A stretch of 64,000 nt of DNA, taken from Manganitrophus sp963718695 (lineage in GTDB: Bacteria > Nitrospirota > Nitrospiria > SBBL01 > Manganitrophaceae). The translations under genes were made by a program, and so were the position numbers. How positions within the stretch are numbered: position 1 is the first letter of the stretch; every line of letters starts with the position of its first letter. Shown in pieces: positions 8,321 through 16,155 of this stretch. The notes beneath the pieces were generated by a model. The model worked only from the letters and a program-made list of their open reading frames with translations. It ran no database searches and was not told the DNA's origin. Location of the stretch: assembly GCA_963718695.1 (NCBI GenBank), contig OY970371.1, positions 1,054,001 to 1,118,000 on the forward strand, written 5' to 3'.

Positions 8321-10606
8321 ATGCGCCTGGCCAGAGGGTCCTTGGTTCCGATGCTTTTGGTCTTCTATCTTCTCATTCTGCTGTCGTCTTGTACGTCTGG
8401 GGAGGCAAAGAAGGAGAAGCACTATCAAAGAGGACGGGACTATGTGGCCGAAGAAAAGTATTCCGAGGCGATTGTCGAATTTAAAAATGTTCTCCAGCTC
8501 GATCCGAATCATGTCGATGCAAAGTATCAGCTGGGGCTCTCTTATCTGAAAATGGGGGGACCGGCCAATCTGCGAAATGCTTTTAAGTTGTTGAGCGAGG
8601 CGGTTGAAAAAAAACCGGATCTGATCGATGCCCAAATCAAGCTGGCCGGTCTCTATCTGGCATCGAATGACCTTCAAAGTGCGAAGGAGCGATCGGACCT
8701 GGTGCTCCAAAAAGACCCAACGAGTGTGGATGCCCTTTTGCTCAAAGGCCGGATTGCGCAACGGGAAGGCAATCTGGATGATGCAGAGAAAATCTATCAA
8801 CAAGCCCTCGAACTCGATTCGAGGCGGTTATTGATTTATTATGAATTTGCCGGTCTTCAACTGCTTAAGAAGGACCCTGCATCGGCGGAGGCCCTTCTTC
8901 AAAAGGCCCTTGCGATCGATCCTAAATCGCTTGAAAGTCACATCAGCCTTGCCCGTTTTTACCATTACAACCGTCAGCCGAACGAGGCCGAGGCGTTTTA
9001 TCAGAAAGCCCTTTCCATTTCCCCTCAAAATAAATCGCTCTATTTCGCGCTGGCCAATTTTTACGCCATTGAAAAACGAACAGCGGAGGCGGAGACCAAG
9101 CTGGTCGAGGCAAGCCAATTGGATGTAAAAGATCCGGAACCTTTTATCGCGCTGGGTGATTTTTTTGTCGGCCAGCGCAAGCTGCAAGAGGCGGAAAAGG
9201 CCTATCGACAAGCAAAGGAAGCAAAGCCGGAGGGGATGTTTAGCCGAAAGCGGCTCGCTGATTTTTACCTGAATGTCGGGAAGAAAAATGAAGCGGCAGG
9301 ACTGATTGAAGAGATCCTCGCTAAAAATGCAGGCGAACCGGATGGGCTTTTGTTGAAGGGGCGTCTCCTCCTTGCAGAGAACAAAAGCGGCGAAGCCGTG
9401 ACCCTCATCAAAAAAGCGATCCAGTCGGAGCCCGCCCTCCGCTCAGGTCATTACTTTCTCGGGCTGGCTCATCTGGCCGATCATGACCTTCAACAGGCGA
9501 AGTCGGCGTTTTCGGAGGCGCTGAACCAGAACCCTAAAGATGTCCGTGCCCGAACGGCGATTGCGGAGATGCACCTGCAGTCACGATCGTTTGATCTTGC
9601 CATCACGGAGGCCGAACGGGTGATCGAGTCGGATCCTTCCAATATCAAAGCGCAGGTGATTTTAGGGGACGCTTCTGCATCCAAAGGTGAAACGAGGAAG
9701 GGCGAGGGGGCTTACCAGCAGGTCATTAAATCGGCTCCGGCTGAGCCGATCGGCTATTACAAGCTGGGTCTTCTCCGACGTGGACAGAGAAGAGATCAGG
9801 AAGCGCAAACCCTTTTCGAGAAGGCCTTATCGCTCAATGTAAACCATGTGGATGCGTTGACGCAGACTGTTTCGATTGATCTTTCAAAGGGCGATTCCGA
9901 AAAGGCGCTGAGGCGAGTTACCGCGCAGATTGAGGCATCACCGCGAAATCCGACTTTTTATAACCTCTTAGGAAAGCTTTACACCGCGAGGAAAGATTTC
10001 AAGAAAGCGGAAGAGGGCCATCAAAAAGCAATCGAATTGGATCCGGGGTACCTCGCCGCTTATGTTGATCTCGGGAACCTCTATGTCCAGGGAAAGCAGT
10101 TTGATCAGGCGATTAAGAAACTGGATGAGGCAATCAAGGTGAATCCGAACCTCCCCCAAATCTATATGACACGTGGGTCGATCTATGAGGCGCAGCAGAA
10201 GTATGATCAAGCGAGAGCCGATTATGAGAGAGCACTTCAAATTGATCCTGATTTTGCGCCGGCAGCGAATAATTTAGCCTGGATCTATGCCGAACAGGGC
10301 GGCAATATCGACCGTGCGTTGACCTTGGCGCAAACGGCTAAGGAAAAATTCCCCGATGATCCGGCCATTTCCGATACCCTCGGTTGGATATACTATAAAA
10401 AGAATGCTTTCCTAAAAGCGGTTTCCCTGCTGGAGGAGAGTGCGCAGAAGTTACCGAAGAACCCGGTCATTCGTTACCATTTGGGGATGGCATATTATAA
10501 AAGCGGCCAGAATGGACTTGCTAAAAAGGAATTATCCGAATCATTAAAGCTGGGGAGGGGATTCCCCGGGTCTGATGAAGCGGAGAAAACGCTTGAAGAG
10601 CTGTAA
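8321..10606 (+). CDS. prsT: PEP-CTERM/XrtA system TPR-repeat lipoprotein (PrsT type)
   Basis: The 761-residue protein starts with a lipoprotein signal peptide ending in LLSSC (Cys24 would be lipidated). The rest is almost entirely tetratricopeptide repeats of 34 residues, roughly 19-20 copies, many with the LDP or IDP end of a TPR unit. Large TPR lipoproteins like this are a standard member of exosortase-A EPS loci, where they are thought to help assemble or secrete polymer at the periplasm or outer membrane. I chose the ATG at 8321 because GGAGA lies 8 bases before it and it gives an ideal signal peptide; TTG 8297 and ATG 8306 are in frame but less likely. It marks the start of the long EPS cluster, although 363 bases and a LuxR gene separate it from the core. 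Confidence 0.85.
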   Translation: MRLARGSLVPMLLVFYLLILLSSCTSGEAKKEKHYQRGRDYVAEEKYSEAIVEFKNVLQLDPNHVDAKYQLGLSYLKMGGPANLRNAFKLLSEAVEKKPDLIDAQIKLAGLYLASNDLQSAKERSDLVLQKDPTSVDALLLKGRIAQREGNLDDAEKIYQQALELDSRRLLIYYEFAGLQLLKKDPASAEALLQKALAIDPKSLESHISLARFYHYNRQPNEAEAFYQKALSISPQNKSLYFALANFYAIEKRTAEAETKLVEASQLDVKDPEPFIALGDFFVGQRKLQEAEKAYRQAKEAKPEGMFSRKRLADFYLNVGKKNEAAGLIEEILAKNAGEPDGLLLKGRLLLAENKSGEAVTLIKKAIQSEPALRSGHYFLGLAHLADHDLQQAKSAFSEALNQNPKDVRARTAIAEMHLQSRSFDLAITEAERVIESDPSNIKAQVILGDASASKGETRKGEGAYQQVIKSAPAEPIGYYKLGLLRRGQRRDQEAQTLFEKALSLNVNHVDALTQTVSIDLSKGDSEKALRRVTAQIEASPRNPTFYNLLGKLYTARKDFKKAEEGHQKAIELDPGYLAAYVDLGNLYVQGKQFDQAIKKLDEAIKVNPNLPQIYMTRGSIYEAQQKYDQARADYERALQIDPDFAPAANNLAWIYAEQGGNIDRALTLAQTAKEKFPDDPAISDTLGWIYYKKNAFLKAVSLLEESAQKLPKNPVIRYHLGMAYYKSGQNGLAKKELSESLKLGRGFPGSDEAEKTLEEL

Positions 10607-10757
10607 GACGGAGCGGACGTAATCCTAATAATCTGAATCTTTCATGCCAGCCGTTCCATATAGATTGCTGTTTCATTATTTTGAAAAGTGACCGAGGGGA
10701 ACCGAACGACGAATCGTCTCGCCACGAGCCTTTCTAAAATATTTACTTTTGGGTAGG

Positions 10758-10812
10758 TATACTGTTCATAACTCTTCCTAGAATGGAACGAATAAGTTAT
10801 ACCTGTTCATAA
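10758..10812. repeat. Paired direct repeats, possible operator
   Basis: TATACTGTTCATAA (10758-10771) and TATACCTGTTCATAA (10798-10812) recur 40 bases apart (about four helical turns) in the 363-base gap between the TPR lipoprotein and LuxR genes. The spacing suits binding of a dimeric regulator on one DNA face. The rest of the gap (10607-10969) shows no gene and no clear terminator. Confidence 0.4.
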
Positions 10813-10917
10813 AAGTAACGAACAACTCTTCGAAGGGGCTGTCTCCTAAGAAAAGCCGGTCCCAGTGAGGGATTTCGTTCACCTCAATACCGTCTTGTTC
10901 ATTCTGGCGTCAAAAAA

Positions 10918-10947
10918 TTGACTTTTGACCTCGATTCATGTTATCTA
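10918..10947 (+). promoter_or_regulatory. Candidate promoter for the LuxR regulator
   Basis: TTGACT is followed after 17-18 bases by TTATCT/TATCTA, ending 23 bases before the ATG of the LuxR gene. Confidence 0.45.
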
Positions 10948-10969
10948 GGTATATTCCTTAGGTTTTGAG

Positions 10970-12133
10970 ATGGTTGGTACCATGATTTCTAGTCAAAAAC
11001 GGCTTGCAGCACGGCTTAAGAAAATCAATTCGAACGGTCTTGATCTCGACTCCCTTTTTAATGAGATCTTTTCGGAAGTAAAAAAGGAGATCCCATTTCG
11101 GGCCGCATGGTTTTTCCAGGCAAGTCCGAGTACCTTGCAGCTGATCCGTCCTGCCCGGCAGATATGGAACGGAGTGGCTCCGCCGGAAATGAACGGCGCA
11201 AATCACGGTTCTTCTCTGTTTCCAAGCATTCGACAGCTGCTTCAAAAAGGGGCGCTTTGTATGCGAGGAGAAGAATGGTGGAACCCCTCTCGTCTCAGCA
11301 GCCATCCTATTTATCAAGCCGTATTGAAACCGAATCAGCTACACTTTGCGCTGATTCTTCTTCTTCTCGATGGCGAAAAGAAATGTAGAGGGTACATGGC
11401 CCTCTGGCGAGAGAAGAATAAGGGTAGTTTTACTGATGCTAATCTTGAAACATTAAGCCTTGCTTCTCCGATTATCGGAGCTCACTTAGAAAGCATGCCT
11501 GCTCCCCAAAAGACTTCGATTGTCTCTGAAATCAGCGAGGAAGAACTCCATCAATTGGTTCGCCGTCGGGCCCAGCCGGGCATCCTTATCCTAAATCAGG
11601 ACGGCCACATTCTTTACGTGAACCAGGATGCCAGGAGCCTTCTTGAAGCGCTTACCGCGAAGAGCCCTTCACCGTTACCTACTCATAGCCCGCTGCCCCA
11701 GATCGTCTATCAGCTTTATGTTCAGTTTAAGGAAACGGTCAGTAGTACGGGTCGAGATGTCCTTGGAGCGTCAATGCCAACGGTGAACCGAGTCTGCATT
11801 CATGAGGGGATTGTCTTTTTATTCCGGGCGCTTCTTTTGCAAAAACAAGGGACCAGCCCAGATTCCATGCATATCATGGTATTAATTGAAAAAGTGTCCC
11901 AAGGAGTTCGGATTGATCAATTTGTTCAGTCGACAAACCTGACCGAGCGCGAGCAGGCTGTTGTGCGCCTCCTTCTTGAAGGGAAAACGAATAAAGAGGT
12001 TGCATCGTGCATGAATATCGGGGAGTATACTGTTAAAGATCATGTCAAAAGAATCATGAAAAAGTTGAACGTTACGACGCGAGCCGGGATTGTGGCAAAA
12101 ATTCTTCACCAGCATCTGCCTACCCAATCATAG
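10970..12133 (+). CDS. LuxR-family transcriptional regulator
   Basis: The 387-residue protein ends in a LuxR/GerE helix-turn-helix (about residues 325-380). The start of that domain is LTEREQAVVRLLLEGKTNKE, followed by the recognition-helix segment TVKDHVKRIMKKLNV. The N-terminal 170 residues look like a GAF-type sensor fold, and residues about 195-300 look like a PAS-type fold (ILILNQDGHILYVNQDA). There is no receiver domain, so it probably senses a ligand rather than a phosphoryl group. It sits between the TPR lipoprotein and PilZ genes at the mouth of the EPS locus and is a likely regulator of it (inference). The start could also be ATG 10982; neither start has a strong ribosome site. Confidence 0.85.
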   Translation: MVGTMISSQKRLAARLKKINSNGLDLDSLFNEIFSEVKKEIPFRAAWFFQASPSTLQLIRPARQIWNGVAPPEMNGANHGSSLFPSIRQLLQKGALCMRGEEWWNPSRLSSHPIYQAVLKPNQLHFALILLLLDGEKKCRGYMALWREKNKGSFTDANLETLSLASPIIGAHLESMPAPQKTSIVSEISEEELHQLVRRRAQPGILILNQDGHILYVNQDARSLLEALTAKSPSPLPTHSPLPQIVYQLYVQFKETVSSTGRDVLGASMPTVNRVCIHEGIVFLFRALLLQKQGTSPDSMHIMVLIEKVSQGVRIDQFVQSTNLTEREQAVVRLLLEGKTNKEVASCMNIGEYTVKDHVKRIMKKLNVTTRAGIVAKILHQHLPTQS

Positions 12134-12630
12134 GTAATCACTTGTGTCTCAATATTTATCTTCAGCCTTCCGAAGTTCATAGATCAAACTAAAGATCATT
12201 GGCGGGATTGAGAAACGGAGTGATGAATCGCTCGCAGTGCCACAGATGCGAGCAGAAGTCTTTGGTGCGTCTAACGGGATGGATAAATTATATCGTTAAG
12301 GAAGCATGTCCCCCCTCTTTTGAGGGGATTGATATTTGGGCGATTATCGCTTAGATTGTAACAATTGCTAGGTAAGAAAAAGGGTAGCGATGGACGGATT
12401 ATCCTTACCTCCCTGAGTGGCGGTAAACGCTTCTTGTAAGGAGGGTATCCCGGTGGATGAAATAGATTTCTTCATATATCATCTTTCAGGAATGCCTGTC
12501 AAGATTCCCTCCTTTTGAAATTGAAACAATCCTTTGAAGTATAGAGGCTCTTTATCGGAGCTGTGCTTCGAACCCTGTGAGACAGAGTATTATTATGCCA
12601 CGATTAACGAACTACCATGGAAGGGCAAGC
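12134..12630 (+). other. Long structured gap before the PilZ gene
   Basis: No gene is seen in these 497 bases. Several inverted repeats are: CTCGCA...TGCGAG (near 12230-12251), CCCCTC-TTTT-GAGGGG (12312-12327), and TCCTTAC (12404-12410) with GTAAGGA about 25 bases later. The 15-base string AAAGGGTAGCGATGG at 12379-12393 recurs after the PilZ gene at 12941-12955. This may be a long 5' leader of the PilZ transcript. It shows none of the hallmarks I know of the c-di-GMP riboswitch classes. Confidence 0.4.
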
Positions 12631-12936
12631 ATGGCGAAAGAAATTGATCGGGAACGGAGGGAGTCAGAGCGGTATGGGCTCCGGACAAAGGTAATGTATG
12701 AACCGTCTGCGGGATTGGACCTTAAAGAAAAGGTGCATGCAGGAAGAACGATCAATATCAGCAGTGGAGGCTTTTGTTTGAAGACAGAATCGCCTCTATC
12801 GCAATCCCAGATCATACGGGTGAGCATTCCTATTCCGAAGGTAAACGCGATGTCGCCCACGTTGGCAGAAGTGTGTTGGGTAGAGGGGCTGAAGAAGCAA
12901 AAGGGATATTGGGTCGGGCTTCGTTTTCTCTTATAA
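12631..12936 (+). CDS. PilZ domain protein (c-di-GMP receptor)
   Basis: This 101-residue single-domain PilZ protein has the first c-di-GMP-binding motif as RRESERYGLR near residues 7-17 (RxxxR) and the second as NISSGG (D/NxSxxG) near residue 47. PilZ proteins bind the second messenger cyclic di-GMP and commonly switch polysaccharide synthesis or motility. I prefer the ATG at 12631, with GGAAGGG 5 bases upstream, over the longer in-frame start at 12577. Its position just before the EPS export genes suggests that it couples polymer production to c-di-GMP (inference). It is followed at once by a stem-loop terminator. Confidence 0.85.
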   Translation: MAKEIDRERRESERYGLRTKVMYEPSAGLDLKEKVHAGRTINISSGGFCLKTESPLSQSQIIRVSIPIPKVNAMSPTLAEVCWVEGLKKQKGYWVGLRFLL

Positions 12937-12941
12937 AAGGA

Positions 12942-12971
12942 AAGGGTAGCGATGGCCAGATCGCTACCCTT
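12942..12971 (+). terminator. Terminator-like hairpin after PilZ gene
   Basis: AAGGGTAGCGAT, a 6-base loop, and ATCGCTACCCTT form a perfect 12-bp stem directly after the PilZ stop. The T-tract is imperfect (CAGTTTCCTT), so its strength is uncertain. Its left arm is part of the 15-base repeat also present 562 bases upstream. Confidence 0.6.
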
Positions 12972-13004
12972 CAGTTTCCTTAAATAAATGTCCCATAAGG
13001 CGAG

Positions 13005-13103
13005 GTATCTCCATGGTGGGGAGATACAGGTTCTGTATATCATGTTACGAGAACCTGTGTCAATATCCCCTCCGCCCATCTGAAGATGGAAGAGGGGATT
13101 TTT
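13005..13103 (+). promoter_or_regulatory. Candidate transcription attenuator before the EPS export operon
   Basis: Three hairpins follow one another. H1 is GTATCTCC/GGAGATAC (13005-13027). H2 is ACAGGTTCT/AGAACCTGT (13026-13058). H3 is an intrinsic terminator (13065-13103). The segment GGTGGGGA (13015-13022) in the loop and 3' arm of H1 can pair with TCCCCTCC (13066-13073), the 5' arm of the terminator, at 7 of 8 positions, so an antiterminator would compete with H1 and H3. The ribosome site of the export gene begins only about 11 bases after the T-run, which leaves no room for another promoter. The pairing is seen in the sequence; control by attenuation is inferred. It does not match a riboswitch class I recognise. 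Confidence 0.55.
13065..13103 (+). terminator. Intrinsic terminator in the leader of the export gene
   Basis: ATCCCCTC pairs with GAGGGGAT, enclosing an inner CCATC-TGAA-GATGG hairpin, and a T5 run (13099-13103) with further Ts follows. This is the best intrinsic terminator in the window, and it lies upstream of a coding start rather than behind a gene. Confidence 0.75.
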
Positions 13104-13122
13104 GTTTATAACCGGAGGAAAT

Positions 13123-13746
13123 GTGTCTGTCGGAAAGAATCTGATCGTTGTCTCCTTAGGCTTGGGTTTACTGATGAATGGCGCATGTACGACACGTCAA
13201 AAAACGGTTCCTCAATCTGAGAATCTGACGGCGGAGATGCAGGAGCCGACTGTTTCAGCGTCAGGAGAGTACATTCTCGGAGCGGAAGACCTTGTGGAAA
13301 TTCTCGTTTGGAGAAATGAAGCGCTCTCAAGAACGGTTTCTATTCGTCCGGACGGTAAGATTTCACTTCCGATCATTGGAGATTTACAAGCGGCTGGTTT
13401 GACCGCGACTCAATTGCGCGATTCGATCAAAGATCATTTGCAGGAATACAAAGAAACGCCAGAAGTCTCTGTCATCATCCGGGAAGTCAATAGCTTGGCG
13501 GTTTTTATCATGGGAGAGGTTGCCCGTCCTGGAAAACTTCAGCTTCGCAGCGAGACGACCCTCCTTCAGGCATTGTCTTTATCGGGTGGATTTACCCAAT
13601 ATGCCGATTCGGATAACATCCTCCTCTTGCGAAGAGAAAAGGGGGGTGAGACACGAATTCGAGTCCGTTACAAAGACATTGTCAGTGGCAGAAATCCCGA
13701 TGGCAATCTTCTTCTTCGTCGGGGAGATACCATTCTAGTGCCTTAG
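13123..13746 (+). CDS. Polysaccharide export lipoprotein (Wza/EpsD-like)
   Basis: The product (about 207 residues) has a lipoprotein signal ending MNGAC (Cys22), then a polysaccharide export domain (YILGAEDLVEILVWRNEALS, then SIRPDGKISLPIIGDL) and one SLBB-type domain in the second half (VFIMGEVARPGKLQL). Proteins of this family form the periplasmic/outer-membrane channel for EPS. The length fits the short exosortase-associated export proteins. GTG 13123 with GGAGGA just upstream is preferred, while TTG 13102 is in frame but falls inside the T-run of the leader terminator. It is the first gene of the export core: Wzz-like protein, kinase, sugar transferase and barrel follow in order. Confidence 0.85.
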   Translation: MSVGKNLIVVSLGLGLLMNGACTTRQKTVPQSENLTAEMQEPTVSASGEYILGAEDLVEILVWRNEALSRTVSIRPDGKISLPIIGDLQAAGLTATQLRDSIKDHLQEYKETPEVSVIIREVNSLAVFIMGEVARPGKLQLRSETTLLQALSLSGGFTQYADSDNILLLRREKGGETRIRVRYKDIVSGRNPDGNLLLRRGDTILVP

Positions 13747-13802
13747 ATTCTAGATTATAAAGTGAAGCGCGAATTAAACGATAATTAACGGTGGGATCAG
13801 AA

Positions 13803-15392
13803 ATGCAAGGGACCGGTCAAGATCTTCAGGAACTTATCCGTGGTTATTTGGCAATGGCATGGCGTCAAAAAATATGGATCATTTTTCCGACGATCGCCGG
13901 TATCATTATTTCCGGCGTTCTCATTTTGGAGTTGCCGAAAGTGTATCGATCCAACACACTGATCTTGGTGGAAGGGCAGAAAGTACCCGAGGATTATGTT
14001 AAATCAGCAGTAACAGGTTCAATCGAGGGGCGCCTTTCAACCATTAAACAACAGATCATGAGTCGCTCCCTCCTCGAAAAAATCATCAGAAAATTCGGAC
14101 TCTATCCGGAAGAGCCGAATATGACAGTCGGCGAAGAAGTGATCAATAAGATGCGAGAGAATATTGAAGTAAAAACGATCGGAACAAAAGGTATTGATGC
14201 CTTTTCACTCTCCTTTCAGGGAGAAGATCCGATAATGGTAATGAAGGTGACCAACGAGTTGGCCTCTCTTTTCATCGAGGAAAACTTAAAGATCCGCGAG
14301 CAGTTGGTTGAAGGGACGACCGAATTTCTGGACTACGAGCTCAAAAACCTTAAAGAAACTTTGGAGTGGCAAGAGGCTCAGATTGGCGAGTTCAAGCGAA
14401 TACACATGGGGGAACTTCCGCAACAGTTAGAAGCAAATCTCCGTTCACTCGATCGAATACAATCTGATTTGTTGGCGGTTCAATTGTCGAAGAAATCGTC
14501 GGAGGATCGAATGCTCTTGCTGGAACAATCGATCGAAATGAGCAAGCAACGGGTGGAGGAATCGGTGCGGCTAGAGCCACGAGATGATTCTCGTAGCCTG
14601 AATCCTTTTCTGTCACAGACAGAAGTGCGATCGCCCTCACAGCTCATGTTAAGACTGATGCAGCGAAAGAAGGAACTTGCCGATCTGAGGGCGGAATACA
14701 AAGACAACTATCCGGATGTTGTCATGCTCAAACGCGAAGTGGAGGAATTAGAAGATCAGGTTGCCCTTTCGGAGATGAACGGGCTACAGCAGGAGGCTGA
14801 GAGTGGCCAGAATGCCCTGCAAAAACTAGGGACGGCTTTAAACGTTGAGGCAGAGCTAAGCCGTATTGCCGAGGTTCAAAAACAGATCAAGGTAATCGAG
14901 ATCGAACTAACCAATTTAAGAGATCGGGAGATGGAGCTTCTGAAACAAAAGCGCGCCTACGAACAGCGTGTAGAAAGTGCGCCGGCACGTGAACAGGAAT
15001 TGGCGGTCCTTTTGAGGGATTATGAGAATACAAGGAAAAATTACGGAACGCTCTTAGATAAAAAGCTGAATGCGAAGATCGCTGAAAATCTTGAAAAGCG
15101 CCAGAAGGGTGAGCAGTTCCGAATCCTCGACGCGGCCAATCTTCCCGAGAAGCCTTTTAAACCCGAGCCGGTCAGGATCGGTTTTGCCGGGGTTGCCTTG
15201 GGATTCGGGGTGGGGCTGGCGTTTGCTTTCATTAGGGAAAAACTGGACAGCTCCATTAAAAAACCGGAAGAAGTGGAACGGATTACATCCGTCCCGGTCC
15301 TTGCCTCTATCCCGGATTTTGATGAGGAGTTAATGATTACCGAGAAGTCATTGAGCACGAGCGTAACGGATGACGAGAAAAATAATGGCTAA
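13803..15392 (+). CDS. XrtA-type chain-length determinant (Wzz/GumC-like)
   Basis: The roughly 529-residue polysaccharide co-polymerase has a first membrane span near residues 23-43, a long periplasmic coiled-coil region (about 190-420, rich in Glu/Lys/Leu heptads) and a second span near 458-476 (VRIGFAGVALGFGVGLAFAF). These proteins set chain length and link synthesis to the outer-membrane exporter and the kinase. The usual kinase domain is absent here and is encoded by the next gene, which overlaps its end by 23 bases. ATG 13803 with a GGTGGGA element upstream is favoured over GTG 13791. Confidence 0.85.
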   Translation: MQGTGQDLQELIRGYLAMAWRQKIWIIFPTIAGIIISGVLILELPKVYRSNTLILVEGQKVPEDYVKSAVTGSIEGRLSTIKQQIMSRSLLEKIIRKFGLYPEEPNMTVGEEVINKMRENIEVKTIGTKGIDAFSLSFQGEDPIMVMKVTNELASLFIEENLKIREQLVEGTTEFLDYELKNLKETLEWQEAQIGEFKRIHMGELPQQLEANLRSLDRIQSDLLAVQLSKKSSEDRMLLLEQSIEMSKQRVEESVRLEPRDDSRSLNPFLSQTEVRSPSQLMLRLMQRKKELADLRAEYKDNYPDVVMLKREVEELEDQVALSEMNGLQQEAESGQNALQKLGTALNVEAELSRIAEVQKQIKVIEIELTNLRDREMELLKQKRAYEQRVESAPAREQELAVLLRDYENTRKNYGTLLDKKLNAKIAENLEKRQKGEQFRILDAANLPEKPFKPEPVRIGFAGVALGFGVGLAFAFIREKLDSSIKKPEEVERITSVPVLASIPDFDEELMITEKSLSTSVTDDEKNNG

Positions 15393-16080
15393 ACGAGTCA
15401 TACCTGATTTTCAGGAAGGAAAGCAGGAAGGATTGGTCACTTTAACGAGACGGGCTTCCCTTGCCTCCGACCGGTACCGGATGCTTTTTGCAAAGGTAGA
15501 TCAACTCTGCCGTACACCGGAGAAAAAAATGATCGCCCTGACCAGTTCGGTCAAAGGGGAGGGAAAAACCACCACGACGGCGAATCTTGCAGTTGTCGCT
15601 GCCCGGGATTTTGGGAAGAGGTGCCTCATTATTGACGGCGACTTTAAGAATCCGACGTTGGCGAAAAAATTCGAAATGCCCGAAGAGTCGGGTCTGATCG
15701 ATGTGATCGAGGGCAAAGTGCAGCTTGGAAATACACTGAAAAGAGGACCGGTTGAGAACCTGGCCATTCTTCCGATGGGGCGCCGGTCGGGTAAAGAAAA
15801 TAACATTTGGACGACAGATGAGATCAAACATATTTTGACCGAGGTGCGAGCCTGGTTTGACTACATTTGGATCGATGCCCCGCCGATTCTTCCTCTCTTC
15901 GATATGAGTTTCATCTCCGATTCAGTCGACGGGACGCTCATTGTGGTCCGTGCCGGAGAAGTGCCCGAGCAAGTACTTGCCCAGGCGATCAAATCACTTG
16001 GTTCTTCAAAAATTATCGGAAGCGTTCTCAACAGGGCCAAGATGGATTGGCCTTCTCGGTATTATGAATATGGATATTAG
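15370..16080 (+). CDS. XrtA-associated tyrosine autokinase (BY-kinase)
   Basis: The 236-residue cytoplasmic P-loop kinase has Walker A GEGKTTT near residues 63-69, Walker A' LIIDGDFKNP near 88-97 and Walker B YIWIDAPP near 161-168. It ends in a tyrosine cluster (YYEYGY) that is probably autophosphorylated. Bacterial tyrosine kinases of this type cycle with the Wzz-like partner to control polymer export. The frame overlaps the end of the chain-length gene, so translation is probably coupled. An alternative ATG at 15385 is possible; neither start has a strong ribosome site. Confidence 0.88.
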   Translation: MTRKIMAKRVIPDFQEGKQEGLVTLTRRASLASDRYRMLFAKVDQLCRTPEKKMIALTSSVKGEGKTTTTANLAVVAARDFGKRCLIIDGDFKNPTLAKKFEMPEESGLIDVIEGKVQLGNTLKRGPVENLAILPMGRRSGKENNIWTTDEIKHILTEVRAWFDYIWIDAPPILPLFDMSFISDSVDGTLIVVRAGEVPEQVLAQAIKSLGSSKIIGSVLNRAKMDWPSRYYEYGY

Positions 16081-16155
16081 CAGACAGCAGTAAAAAGCAT
16101 CATCGTGTTCTCGGTTGTTTAAGCGTTTTGACCTTCTTTTTGGTGGACTTGGAAA

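Noticed and set aside
8321..10606. Internal DNA repeats in the TPR lipoprotein gene
   Set aside because: They reflect the 34-residue protein repeats; the DNA copies are too divergent to be a separate repeat element.
12312..12327. CCCCTC-TTTT-GAGGGG hairpin as terminator of the LuxR gene
   Set aside because: No T-run follows and it lies about 180 bases after the stop; kept only as an unexplained hairpin.
12415..12432. Sigma-54 promoter-like TGGC...GC
   Set aside because: The GG and GC elements are 10 rather than 12 bases apart, and the flanking consensus is poor.
13005..13060. Possible c-di-GMP riboswitch, given the nearby PilZ gene
   Set aside because: The paired elements lack the conserved loops and strings I know for the c-di-GMP-I and c-di-GMP-II classes.
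13102..13122. TTG 13102 as start of the export protein
   Set aside because: It falls in the T-run of the leader terminator; GTG 13123 with GGAGGA is better placed, though TTG cannot be excluded.
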